From Methylobacterium adhaesivum (lineage in GTDB: Bacteria > Pseudomonadota > Alphaproteobacteria > Rhizobiales > Beijerinckiaceae), in NCBI RefSeq assembly GCF_022179065.1, contig NZ_BPQD01000001.1:372001-436000 (forward strand): a stretch of 64,000 nucleotides of DNA, given 5' to 3'. A model generated the notes under the pieces. It was not told where the DNA came from and searched no databases. It worked only from the letters and a program-made list of their open reading frames with translations. Positions 36,455 through 45,036 of the stretch are shown here, piece by piece (position 1 is the first letter of the stretch; each line of letters starts with the position of its first letter). A program made the translations under genes and the position numbers.

Positions 36455-37765
36455 TCAGGCGCTAGGGACGCCGACGCCGATGTAGCGGAAGCCGTGGCGG
36501 GCGACGTCGTCCGGGCGGTAGACGTTGCGCAGATCGACCACGGTGCGGCCGGGCATGCGTTCGCGGAGCAGCGCCCAGTCGAGGGCGCGGAAAGCGTTCC
36601 ATTCGGTCACAATCACGAGGGCGTCGGCGCCCGTGGCGCACTCGTAGGGGTCCTCCGCGTAGGCGATGTCGGGCATCAGGGCGCGGGCGCCCGCCATGCC
36701 TTCCGGATCGTAGGCCCGCACCCGGGCGCCGCCGTCCTGGAGGCCCGCCACGATGGCGAGCGACGGCGCGTCGCGCATGTCGTCGGTGTTCGGCTTGAAG
36801 GTGAGCCCGAGGACCGCGATGGTCTTGCCGCGCACCGATCCGCCACAGGCCGCCGTGACCTTGCGGGCCATGGCGCGCTTGCGCTGGTCGTTGACGGCCA
36901 CGACGGCTTCGACGAGGCGCAAGGGGGTGCCGGAATCCTGCGCGGTCTTGACGAGCGCCAGGGTGTCCTTCGGGAAGCACGAGCCGCCATAGCCCGGTCC
37001 GGCATGGAGGAACTTACCGCCGATGCGGTTGTCCAGCCCAATGCCGCGCGCGACCTCCTGCACGTTGGCGCCTACCTGTTCGCAGAGGTCCGCGATCTCG
37101 TTGATGAAGGTGATCTTGGTGGCGAGGAACGCGTTGGCGGCGTACTTCGTCAGCTCGGCCGTACGCCGGCCGGTGACGAGGATCGGCGCCTGGTTGAGGT
37201 AGAGCGGCCGGTAGACCTCGCCCATCACGGAGGCGGCGCGCTCGTCCTCGGCGCCAATGACGATGCGGTCGGGCCGCTTGAAGTCCGAGATCGCCGCGCC
37301 TTCGCGCAGGAATTCGGGGTTCGAGACCACGGCGAAGGCCGCGTCCGGCCGGGCCTCGCGGATGATGCGCTCGACCTCGTCGCCGGTGCCCACCGGCACC
37401 GTCGATTTCGTCACCACCACGGTGTAGCCGGTGAGCGAGGCGGCGATGTCGCGGGCGGCGGCATGGACGTAGGAGAGGTCGGCGAAGCCGTCGCCGCGCC
37501 GGGACGGCGTGCCGACGGCGATGAACACCACCTCGGCCTGGGCGACGGCCTGGGCGACGTCGGTGGAGAAGGTGAGCCGGTGATGCCGGACGTTCTCGGC
37601 AACGAGGGCGTCGAGGCCGGGTTCGAAGATCGGAATGCGCCCGGCGTCGAGGGCGGCGATTTTGGCAGGGTCGGTGTCGACGCAACACACGGTGTGGCCG
37701 AAATCGGCAAAGCACGCCCCGGAGACGAGGCCGACATAGCCGGCGCCGATCATGGCGATCTTCAT
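36455..37765 (-). CDS. ugd: UDP-glucose 6-dehydrogenase
   Basis: A 436-residue NAD-dependent sugar-nucleotide dehydrogenase. The N-terminal NAD motif is MKIAMIGAGYVGLVSGACFA, followed by CCVDTDPAKI and FEPGLDALV. The catalytic Cys is in GPGYGGSCFPKDTLAL, with LGLTFKPNTDDMRDAP after it. It makes UDP-glucuronate for surface polysaccharides. It starts 12 bases after the stop of the large glycosyltransferase, on the same strand, so the two are probably one transcription unit. Confidence 0.95.
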   Translation of the reverse strand: MKIAMIGAGYVGLVSGACFADFGHTVCCVDTDPAKIAALDAGRIPIFEPGLDALVAENVRHHRLTFSTDVAQAVAQAEVVFIAVGTPSRRGDGFADLSYVHAAARDIAASLTGYTVVVTKSTVPVGTGDEVERIIREARPDAAFAVVSNPEFLREGAAISDFKRPDRIVIGAEDERAASVMGEVYRPLYLNQAPILVTGRRTAELTKYAANAFLATKITFINEIADLCEQVGANVQEVARGIGLDNRIGGKFLHAGPGYGGSCFPKDTLALVKTAQDSGTPLRLVEAVVAVNDQRKRAMARKVTAACGGSVRGKTIAVLGLTFKPNTDDMRDAPSLAIVAGLQDGGARVRAYDPEGMAGARALMPDIAYAEDPYECATGADALVIVTEWNAFRALDWALLRERMPGRTVVDLRNVYRPDDVARHGFRYIGVGVPSA

Positions 37766-37777
37766 GCGGTGATGTCC

Positions 37778-40732
37778 TCAGGCCAGGGATATCGGGTCGG
37801 TCGAAGCCGACGCCGGTGCTGCGGGCGGTCGCCCGGCTTTATCGCCGATGGTGAGGGAATAATAGTCGCGCAACAGAGACGGGTAGTTGGCAAACTGAAT
37901 TTCGCCGGATGCTTCGTTTGTCGAAGTCTTCGCGAGGTCGAGGGCGAGCAGCACGTCGTTGAGGCGGCCAGGATCGTTGGCGAGGGCCGGATCGAGGCGA
38001 TGGCCGGTGCCCGCCGCCCGCAGGCGATCGGCCGGCGCCCCCAGATCGAACACCGCGACGGGCAACCCCGAAACCAGGGCGATGGAGAGGGTGTAGCAGT
38101 AGGTCTCCGGCCAGATCGACGGAATCAGGACGAGATCGATCTCGTGGCGGGCAAGAAGGGCCAGGGCTTCCTCACTGTCCGCATAGCGCCCCGTTTCCAC
38201 GACGCCCATGGCCGCCATCTTCTCGGGAATGTCCGAGTAGCCGATGATGGTGAAGGCGAGGGCGAGGTCGCGCCGCTTGGCGTCGCGGGCCAGGGCATGG
38301 ACCACGCCCGACCCCTTGTGCGCCCCGATGGCGCCGAGCACGCCGATCCGTCGGGTGGGCCCGGCGCGCAGGGGCCGGCGCGGGGCGGGATCGGGCAGGT
38401 CCTCCTCGTGGGGCGCGACGGTGATGGCGAGCGGCCCGAAGATCGCTTCGATGCGGGTCGCGGTATCCCGTGACGGGGCGATGAGCCGGTCGGCCGCCCG
38501 GTAGAAGGCGCCGTGGCGCGCGACCTGGTCGAGTCCCGGCTTGGCCTCGCCGCAGGCGCAATCGGCGCAGGGACGTCCGCCGGGTAGCCCACAATAGAGC
38601 CCCTCGCGGGTCACGAGGTGATTGCGCAGGCAGACGCTCGAATAGTCGTGCAGGGTGACGACGGTCCGGCCGGGGGCGGCCTCGATGAGGTCCATCAGGG
38701 CGGATGCCGCCGTCGTATCGAGGCCGTAAAAGGAATGGACGTGGACGAAGAGCGGATCGAGCCAGCTCAGGAACCGCGCGACGATGCGATAATCGTCCAG
38801 GACGGACAGGATCCGCAGGTTCGGCATGTAGGGGCCGTCTTCCCCGAACAGGCCGACCGCGATGCCTGCCCCGTCCGTCACCGTGAGGGTCACGACGCGG
38901 ACCCCCTCCTCGGCGAGGCGCCCGGCGAGATGGTCCGCATGGACCGAGGCGCCTCCGCCCTTGGCGTGGACGACGAAGACCGCCGCGCGCGGCCCGGCCG
39001 CCCGCGCCAGGCGGTAGAGATCGAGGTTGAGCCGCACGTCGGCGGCCGGATCGGCGGCGACGAAGCGCTCGATGCGCAGGGTATAATCGGGGTGCTTGGC
39101 GAGGAGCGCGGCCTGGCCCTGCGTGTACTCGGAATCGTAGACCTCCGAGAACGAGATCTTGCCCGAATGATAGACGAACACGTCCGCCGCGAGGATGTTG
39201 CGCGCGCCCGCCTTGAGGACACGCATGCAGTAATCGTTCTCCTCGCCGTACCCCTTGCCGAACGCCTCCGCATCGAGGGGCCCGAGTTCGGCGATGAGCG
39301 ACCCGCGCATGTAGAAGCAGAAGCCGACGCCCGTCGGCACCTCGACCCAGCGGCCGGGATTGGCCGCCGCCGCCGCCGCGTCGAGGGCACGGGGCGAGAG
39401 TTCGAGGGCCACCGTGTTGTTGCGATCGGAATCCGGGTAGCTGCAGATCGTGGCGTTGTTGGAGAACGGCGTGATCGTGCCGACGAGCGGATCCCGCGCC
39501 GCGTGGGCGAGCAGGCGGTCGATCCAGTCGCCGTACACGATGGTGTCGCTGTTGAGCAGGATCACGTCCCGCGCGCCCGTCAGGTCCAGGGCGCGGTTGA
39601 TGGTGCCGACGAAGCCGAGGTTCTCCGGGTTCTCGTGATAGGTAAACAGGCCGCGTCGGGCCAATGCCCGCAGATCGTCGGTCAGGCGCGCATCGGGGCT
39701 GCGGTCGTTGAGAACGAGGAGCGAGAATCGCGCGGCCTGAGCTTCGGACAGGACCGCGTGAAGGGCGCGCAGAGTCTCGTCATAGCCCTTGTAGACGGGT
39801 ACCACCACGACGACCCGCGCAGCCTCGATGGGAGCCGCAGCCGAGACCCCGTTCCAATCGGCCGCATCGGGGGCACGGGTCCGTGGCCACTTGGCGTTGC
39901 CCAAGGGATTGGGCTTGCGCCCCTCCGCCTTCCCGAAGCGCAGGTAATGGAAGAACGGGTTGGTGCCGCCGAGGGTCAGATCGGGGTTCGTTCGGACATA
40001 ATAGGAGGTCCAGAAAAGCTCCGTCGGGTCGCGGCCCTCCTTCCAGCCGTGGCTGGCGTAATGGGCGACGGGGTCGATGCCCGAAGCGGCCACGTCGGCG
40101 TAGCTGGCCCGGTAATGCGCCACATCGAAATGCGGTCGAATGGCCGCGATGACCTCGGAGAGGGGCGTCCGGTCGCCATGGGCCTCGGCGAAGGCCGGCA
40201 CCTGCGTTGTCGAGACGTAATGATAGAAGGGGCTGACGTTCAGCAGGCGCACATGCGGATGGGCCTGGAGATAGGCGGTGCCGTCGAAGTCCGGGCGTGG
40301 GTCGAGGCCCCGCCGCCAGCCGGACGCGAGATAGTCGAGCAGGGCCGTCTCGGGATCGGCGAGGCCCGTGAGCGACCCGTAGTGCCGCGCGTCGAAATAG
40401 GGACGGACCACGTCGGCCTGCACCGCGTGGAACGCTTCGGGCGTCGCAGCCCGTGTCGAACGGCCCGCTCGTGCCGCCCCGGCCTCGGCGTGGGCTTCGA
40501 GGGGGTTTCGCGTCAGCCCTGCCGTCTTGAGGTATCTATCCTTGTAGTACAGGGTCGAGAAGTTCGGCGCCGGATCACGCCCTTCGCGGAAGCCATGCCT
40601 GAGATAATGATCCAGGGGGCCGCCGCCGTAATCGCTCACATCAGGGTATTGCGTGGTATAATATTCGACATCGAAGAGCTTTCGGACGCGGCGCGAGCGT
40701 ATCGAGAAAAAAGAATACGCTTTTTGCCTCAT
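37778..40732 (-). CDS. Large bifunctional glycosyltransferase with N-terminal repeats
   Basis: A 984-residue protein. Residues 15-290 contain three related repeats, each pairing F/Y-D-xx-YY with HYLxxGxxEGRDP-type text: PLDHYLRHGFREGRDPAPNF, LLDYLASGWRRGLDPRPDF, and VAHYASHGWKEGRDPTELF. A GT2 domain follows (VVVVPVYKGYDETL near 305, LLNSDTIVYGDWIDRLL near 390). A GT4-like domain is last (VFVVHAKGGGASVHADHL near 582, IPSIWPETYCYTLSIAL near 867). The ATG at 40732 is preferred; an in-frame TTG at 40792 would add 20 residues. It lies 12 bases before ugd, implying a uronate-containing surface polymer. Confidence 0.85.
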   Translation of the reverse strand: MRQKAYSFFSIRSRRVRKLFDVEYYTTQYPDVSDYGGGPLDHYLRHGFREGRDPAPNFSTLYYKDRYLKTAGLTRNPLEAHAEAGAARAGRSTRAATPEAFHAVQADVVRPYFDARHYGSLTGLADPETALLDYLASGWRRGLDPRPDFDGTAYLQAHPHVRLLNVSPFYHYVSTTQVPAFAEAHGDRTPLSEVIAAIRPHFDVAHYRASYADVAASGIDPVAHYASHGWKEGRDPTELFWTSYYVRTNPDLTLGGTNPFFHYLRFGKAEGRKPNPLGNAKWPRTRAPDAADWNGVSAAAPIEAARVVVVVPVYKGYDETLRALHAVLSEAQAARFSLLVLNDRSPDARLTDDLRALARRGLFTYHENPENLGFVGTINRALDLTGARDVILLNSDTIVYGDWIDRLLAHAARDPLVGTITPFSNNATICSYPDSDRNNTVALELSPRALDAAAAAANPGRWVEVPTGVGFCFYMRGSLIAELGPLDAEAFGKGYGEENDYCMRVLKAGARNILAADVFVYHSGKISFSEVYDSEYTQGQAALLAKHPDYTLRIERFVAADPAADVRLNLDLYRLARAAGPRAAVFVVHAKGGGASVHADHLAGRLAEEGVRVVTLTVTDGAGIAVGLFGEDGPYMPNLRILSVLDDYRIVARFLSWLDPLFVHVHSFYGLDTTAASALMDLIEAAPGRTVVTLHDYSSVCLRNHLVTREGLYCGLPGGRPCADCACGEAKPGLDQVARHGAFYRAADRLIAPSRDTATRIEAIFGPLAITVAPHEEDLPDPAPRRPLRAGPTRRIGVLGAIGAHKGSGVVHALARDAKRRDLALAFTIIGYSDIPEKMAAMGVVETGRYADSEEALALLARHEIDLVLIPSIWPETYCYTLSIALVSGLPVAVFDLGAPADRLRAAGTGHRLDPALANDPGRLNDVLLALDLAKTSTNEASGEIQFANYPSLLRDYYSLTIGDKAGRPPAAPASASTDPISLA

Positions 40733-40813
40733 GGCGTACTGTGATCCTCCCCGGCAGGGTGTTCCGTACGCGTTCGCAGTCCGATCGGTCAACCCGCGCG
40801 ACGGCGGGTCATC

Positions 40814-41890
40814 TCATGCCGCCGGCACCTGCGCCAGGGGGGCGACGACGGCGCCGCGGTAGGCGCGCAGGAGATCGACGTCGAGCTTCCCTCCCATATC
40901 CTGCATGATCTCGTGTGCCGCTTCGTGCGGCAGCGGATCACGATAGGCCCGCCGTTCCGTGAGGGCGGAATGGATGTCGCAGATGGTGACGAGGCGGACG
41001 AGGTCAGGAATCTCTCCCCCCGACAGGCCGTCCGGATAGCCGCTGCCGTCGAGCATCTCGTGGTGATGGCGCACCACGGCGAGAAGGCTCGAATCGAACT
41101 CGCCCTGGCCTTCGATGAGGTTGGCGCCCACGGAAGGATGGGTGCGCATCACCGTCATCTCGTCGGCGGTCAGCCGGCCGGGCTTGTTCAGGATCGTCAG
41201 GGGGATTCGTGACTTTCCGATGTCGTGCAGCAGGGCCGAACGCACCAGGCGCATCTGATCGTCCCGGCTGAGCGTCAGGCCCGCACCGAAGGCGGCGGCG
41301 TAGCCGGCCACGCTGAGGGAATGCTGATAGAGCTGCTGATCGTAGCGGCCGATGATCTCGAGCCAGGTGCGGATGCCGCATTCGGAGACGGCCTCGAGGA
41401 TCGCCGCGCTTCCGGCTTCCACGGCGGCGAAGGAGACCGGCTCGCCGCGGCGAGCCGCGTCGAAGGCTTCGGCGACGGTGCGACTGGCCGTGTCGGCTCG
41501 AGCCACGATCGCGGGTCCGCGCCGGGCCACCCCCTCGCAGCCGCGTCCCCGCGCGGCCTGCAGGCCGTCCATGAGATCGAACACTGCCGCCAGGACGGTC
41601 ATGCGCGGCGCATTGGCGGGAAGGAACCGGGTCGGCACCGGGCGTGTGGTGACGGGGCGCGGGGCGAGCTGGAGGCTCGGAACGCGAAGGCCCTCCAGAA
41701 GCGTCAACCAGCGCGCCGCCGCGGCTTCGTCCCGCGTGACGTCCACCACCGCCAGGAACGGGCGCTGCGCCGGCATCTCCGCCCCGGACACGATCTGCCG
41801 GCAGGTGACGACGGTGTTGATCGCCTGCACGAGGAAACCCGCCTGCTCTGGGCGGTCCGAGATGACGAGAACGGATGGTTCCTGAGTCAC
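40814..41890 (-). CDS. HD-GYP domain cyclic-di-GMP phosphodiesterase
   Basis: About 358 residues from GTG 41890. The N-terminal 115 residues resemble a degenerate receiver (SVLVISDRPEQAGFLV, FLAVVDVTRDEAA). The C-terminal half is an HD-GYP domain with QHSLSVAGYAAAFG, LLHDIGKSRIPLTIL, HPSVGANLI and the complete HHHEMLDGSGYPDGLSG. The retained HD and GYP residues suggest an active c-di-GMP phosphodiesterase. The start codon is uncertain; the frame stays open upstream. It is divergent from the DUF2293 gene, with an AT-rich region between them. Confidence 0.85.
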   Translation of the reverse strand: MTQEPSVLVISDRPEQAGFLVQAINTVVTCRQIVSGAEMPAQRPFLAVVDVTRDEAAAARWLTLLEGLRVPSLQLAPRPVTTRPVPTRFLPANAPRMTVLAAVFDLMDGLQAARGRGCEGVARRGPAIVARADTASRTVAEAFDAARRGEPVSFAAVEAGSAAILEAVSECGIRTWLEIIGRYDQQLYQHSLSVAGYAAAFGAGLTLSRDDQMRLVRSALLHDIGKSRIPLTILNKPGRLTADEMTVMRTHPSVGANLIEGQGEFDSSLLAVVRHHHEMLDGSGYPDGLSGGEIPDLVRLVTICDIHSALTERRAYRDPLPHEAAHEIMQDMGGKLDVDLLRAYRGAVVAPLAQVPAA

Positions 41891-41948
41891 GAGTGCGTCC
41901 GTTCGCAATGGCGCACGGTCCAGTCCCGATGTGGGCGAACTGTCACCT

Positions 41949-41967
41949 TTATCGATACCATTATCGA
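41949..41967. promoter_or_regulatory. Direct repeats of TTATCGA in a divergent promoter region
   Basis: TTATCGA occurs at 41949-41955 and again at 41961-41967, a 12-base period, in an AT-rich island between the HD-GYP and DUF2293 genes. This spacing is close to one helical turn, so it could be a tandem activator site. No matching regulator is identified. Confidence 0.35.
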
Positions 41968-41992
41968 ACACTTTACTACAAAACATTTCACG

Positions 41993-42010
41993 CGCCGCGT
42001 TCGCGCGGCG
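41993..42010. other. Hairpin with TTCG tetraloop
   Basis: CGCCGCG at 41993-41999 and CGCGGCG at 42004-42010 form a perfect stem around TTCG. It lies in the leader of one or both divergent genes (HD-GYP and DUF2293). The role is unknown. Confidence 0.35.
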
Positions 42011-42168
42011 AAACAAGCGAAGGCCGGGCCGAGGCGGCCAAGGCTGGAATTCGGCCGCCGTCTGCCGCACCCCCGGTCCTTGTCCCCTCCCGGCCGGCAT
42101 GCCACACGCCCGGTGCGGGCGGAGGACGGGCGCCGATGGGGAAGCGGATCTTGGAGGGGGGCGCTTCC

Positions 42169-42504
42169 ATGAACCGGCGCGAGCGGGTGGCCGCCGCCCT
42201 CCTTCGGCTCGCGCCGCGCCTGCCCGATTTCGAGGCGGGGGCGGTCCTCGACCGGGCCCTGGCGAGTCCCGGCTTACGTGCGGCGGCCCCCGAAACCGCC
42301 GCCTGGCTCGGCCTCGTGGCCTATGCCCGGCACGTCTTCACCGAGTACGACGCGCTCCTCGACGACGGGTACGACCGGGACAGTGCCCGCCATTTCGTGC
42401 GCGACGACCTCAATGCGGCGCTCGGGGCCTGGGGCGTGCGCCGGCAGATCTCAGAACAAGAGGCCGACGATCCTGGCGATTGCGGAGCCGACGACGCGTT
42501 CTGA
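42169..42504 (+). CDS. DUF2293 domain protein
   Basis: A 111-residue cytoplasmic protein. The N-terminal half is helical (RERVAAALLRLAPRLPDFE). The C-terminal part carries the DUF2293 pattern: YARHVFTEYDALLDDGYDRD followed by SARHFVRDDLNAALGAWG. Function is unknown. GGAGG 11 bases upstream supports the ATG at 42169. The acidic tail ends in GDCGADDAF. Confidence 0.8.
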   Translation: MNRRERVAAALLRLAPRLPDFEAGAVLDRALASPGLRAAAPETAAWLGLVAYARHVFTEYDALLDDGYDRDSARHFVRDDLNAALGAWGVRRQISEQEADDPGDCGADDAF

Positions 42505-42623
42505 AATCGGCCACGATGCTGTGGGACCGGGCCGAACGTAGGCCGACACGCGAGCGGAGTGGATCCCATGACGACGAGCGCCCATCGTATTCTTCCGCCC
42601 CCGGTCGTGGGCGCTTGAGGCGG

Positions 42624-43151
42624 ATGCGGACCTTCGCCGCCGTCGCCGTCCTGTTGCTGGCATCGGGCGCGCAAGCCCAGGAACCGGCCCGTTCCGCCGA
42701 GACCGTCGATCCGGACGCCTGCACGGGGTTCGATTGGCCGCTCCTGCGCGAGCAGGCGTGGTTCGCCGCACCCGGCCTGCCACGGGTGGCCAGTGGCGGC
42801 GCCCTGCCGGCCGGAATGCCCGGCGCCTTCCTGGGCCTGAAGCCGCAGGCGGAGGTGGCGCCGCCTTTCCCGCCCTCTCGGGAGGCGAAGCCCGGAACCT
42901 ATGGCGGCGTGCTGACGGTGCCGGCCCCGGTCACGCCCGGCGTGTATCAGGTCACCCTGTCGGCCGGCGCCTGGATCGATGTCAGTCAGGACGGCACGAC
43001 CCCGCGTCCGCCCCTGGCGCACACCATGCGGCCGGGGTGCAGGGGGCTCGCCAAGAGCGTGCGGTTTCAGCTCGGGGCCGCGCCTATCACCATCGTGATC
43101 AGCGGCGCCAAGGCCGACACGATCCGCATCGCCGTCGCGCCGGCCGAGTAG
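42624..43151 (+). CDS. Secreted protein of unknown function upstream of mepA
   Basis: A 175-residue exported protein with signal peptide MRTFAAVAVLLLASGAQA. The mature part opens VDPDACTGFDWPLLREQAWF, continues KPGTYGGVLTVPAPVTPGVY, and ends with a beta-rich region (KSVRFQLGAAPITIVISGAK). Two Cys could form a disulfide. It looks like a small periplasmic beta-sandwich. Homologues in related genomes are sometimes labelled homogentisate dioxygenase; I see no such catalytic residues and do not support that label. The next gene, 70 bases on, encodes MepA. Confidence 0.7.
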   Translation: MRTFAAVAVLLLASGAQAQEPARSAETVDPDACTGFDWPLLREQAWFAAPGLPRVASGGALPAGMPGAFLGLKPQAEVAPPFPPSREAKPGTYGGVLTVPAPVTPGVYQVTLSAGAWIDVSQDGTTPRPPLAHTMRPGCRGLAKSVRFQLGAAPITIVISGAKADTIRIAVAPAE

Positions 43152-43221
43152 GTCGCTCGCAAGCCCGCGATGGGCTAGCTTCCCCCCGGTTCTCGATCAT
43201 CCCCCGCCTGGAGCAAACGCC

Positions 43222-44157
43222 CTGTCCCGCAGCCGGTCCCTCCGCCCGATCCCCCTCGCGACCCTCGCGATCCTCGCCCTCGGCACGGCCGCGCAGGCCC
43301 AGGACCGGGGCACCCTCGACCCCAAGCCCCTGCCGCCCCTCGCCGATCCGGATGCGCCCGGCACGCCCGCCAAGGCCCTGTTCGGCCGCGTGACGTCGCC
43401 CGCGCCCGGGCCGGCCCACGCCTTCGGGTCCTACGCCAAGGGCTGCTTCTCGGGTGGCGAGGCGCTGGCCGTCGACGGACCGACTTGGCAGGTGATGCGC
43501 CTGTCGCGCAATCGGATGTGGGGCACCCCGCCCCTGGTGGATTTCCTCGAGCGGCTCGCCGCCAAGGCGCCGCGCGTCGGCTGGTCCGGTCTCCTCGTCG
43601 GCGACATGTCGCAGCCGCGCGGCGGCCCGATGCTCACGGGCCACGCCTCGCACCAGCTCGGCCTCGACGCCGACATCTGGCTGACCCCGATGCCGGACCA
43701 CCGCATGAGCCGGCGCGAGCGCGAGGAGACCTCCGCCACCAACGTGGTGCGGGCCGACCGCCTCGACATCGACCCGCAGGTCTGGATGCCCGAGCACTTG
43801 AAGCTCATCCGCCTCACGGCGCAGCAGCCCGAAGTGGCACGCCTCTTCGTCAACCCGGCGATCAAGAAGGCCCTGTGCCGCGAGGCGGGGGGCGACCGCG
43901 CCTGGCTCTCCAAGGTCCGGCCCATGTACGGGCACAACTATCACTACCATATCCGCCTCGCCTGCCCGGCGGGACAGGACCAGTGCGGCGACCAGGCCCC
44001 GCCGCCCAGTGGCGACGGCTGCGGCGAGGAGCTCGCCTACTGGTTCAGCGACGCGGTGCTGAACCCGCCGAAATCGACGAAGCCTTCGAAGCCCAAGCCG
44101 CCGATGACCATGGCGGCCCTGCCCGCCGCCTGTCGCGCGGTGCTCAAGGCGCGCTGA
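43222..44157 (+). CDS. mepA: MepA, penicillin-insensitive murein endopeptidase (probable CTG start)
   Basis: A LAS-type zinc endopeptidase that cleaves D-Ala-DAP cross-links in peptidoglycan. It shows SYAKGCFSGGEAL, zinc ligands in TGHASHQLGLDADIWL and YGHNYHYHIRLACP, and several conserved Cys. No ATG, GTG or TTG is in frame between the stop at 43096 and GTG 43390, yet the open frame there encodes a normal signal peptide (LRPIPLATLAILALGTAAQA) plus the conserved lead DRGTLDPKPLPPLADP. CTG 43222 has GGAG at 43210-43213 eight bases before it, so a 311-residue product from CTG is most likely. Starting at 43390 would remove the signal peptide. Confidence 0.83.
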   Translation: MSRSRSLRPIPLATLAILALGTAAQAQDRGTLDPKPLPPLADPDAPGTPAKALFGRVTSPAPGPAHAFGSYAKGCFSGGEALAVDGPTWQVMRLSRNRMWGTPPLVDFLERLAAKAPRVGWSGLLVGDMSQPRGGPMLTGHASHQLGLDADIWLTPMPDHRMSRREREETSATNVVRADRLDIDPQVWMPEHLKLIRLTAQQPEVARLFVNPAIKKALCREAGGDRAWLSKVRPMYGHNYHYHIRLACPAGQDQCGDQAPPPSGDGCGEELAYWFSDAVLNPPKSTKPSKPKPPMTMAALPAACRAVLKAR

Positions 44158-44228
44158 CGTGCGGCAAGGCCGGTGACGCAAGGATCGCCGGTCTTTCCAA
44201 AGCCCCGCTTCGTTCCACTTAAGGCGCC

Positions 44229-44999
44229 ATGCTGAACGATCGCCGTCTCGCGTTGCGTGCCCTGCGCCGCTCCGATCACCCGACCCCGGTGCTCGACCGG
44301 CCAGGCCAGCGAAAGATCCTGAGCTGGAACCTCCTGCGGCGCACGGGCGCCAACGTCGCCGCCCTCGTGGCCCTGGTCGAGCGCGAGAAGCCCGATCTCG
44401 TGCTGATGCAGGAGGCCACGAAGGAGATCGCCGGCCTTCGGGACCGACTGGGCGGGGATTACGCCTGGGCGCCCCTGCCGGGACGCATCCATGGCCCCGC
44501 CCTCTGGAGCCCGACGCCGTTCGTCGCCCCTCCGCTCGTCGTCGAGCTGCCGTCCGGGGCCATGTTCGACCGGGTCTGCCAGATCCTCGATCTCGGCGGG
44601 TTCGGGGTCGCCAACGTGCATCTTTCTCACGGGCAGATGCTGAACCGGCGCCAGTTGCGGCGGATCGCCGAGAGTCTGCCCGACTGCGCGGCGGTGATCG
44701 GCGACTACAACCTCGTCGGCCCGCCCCTGCTCGCCGGGTTTCGCGATGTCGGCCCGCGCCTGCCGACCCATGCCATGGGCCGCCTCGTGCCCCTGCGTCT
44801 CGACCGCTGCCTCGTGCGGGGGCTGACCTGCCACGCCTCCGCCGTGCTGCCGCGGGGGCCCTCGGATCACCGCCCCATCATCGTCCACCTCGCGCCGACC
44901 GCGGTGGCCGCCCGGCGGTCCGAGCCTGAGGCCGCCGGCACGTCGCTCGATCGCTTCGCGAAGCGGATCTCGGCCTCGCTCAAGCGCCGCGTCGGCTGA
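44229..44999 (+). CDS. Endonuclease/exonuclease/phosphatase family protein
   Basis: A 256-residue EEP-fold protein. Metal and catalytic motifs are in order: ILSWNLLRRTG, LVLMQEATKE, VANVHLSHGQ, AVIGDYNLVG and GPSDHRPIIVHL. Substrate could be DNA, a phospholipid or a phosphate ester. No signal peptide is present. It is convergent with the cardiolipin synthase gene. A 71-base gap separates it from mepA. Confidence 0.85.
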   Translation: MLNDRRLALRALRRSDHPTPVLDRPGQRKILSWNLLRRTGANVAALVALVEREKPDLVLMQEATKEIAGLRDRLGGDYAWAPLPGRIHGPALWSPTPFVAPPLVVELPSGAMFDRVCQILDLGGFGVANVHLSHGQMLNRRQLRRIAESLPDCAAVIGDYNLVGPPLLAGFRDVGPRLPTHAMGRLVPLRLDRCLVRGLTCHASAVLPRGPSDHRPIIVHLAPTAVAARRSEPEAAGTSLDRFAKRISASLKRRVG

Positions 45000-45036
45000 G
45001 CGCGTCCATCTCGGCCGCGATCGCGCGGAGGTGGGC

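Noticed and set aside
40733-40792. TTG start for the large glycosyltransferase
   Set aside because: An ATG at 40732 directly precedes the conserved repeat, and the extra residues look unstructured. It cannot be fully excluded.
44170-44200. Hairpin between mepA and the EEP gene
   Set aside because: The stem around CCGGTGA and TCGCCGG has mismatches and a long loop; not strong enough to call a terminator.
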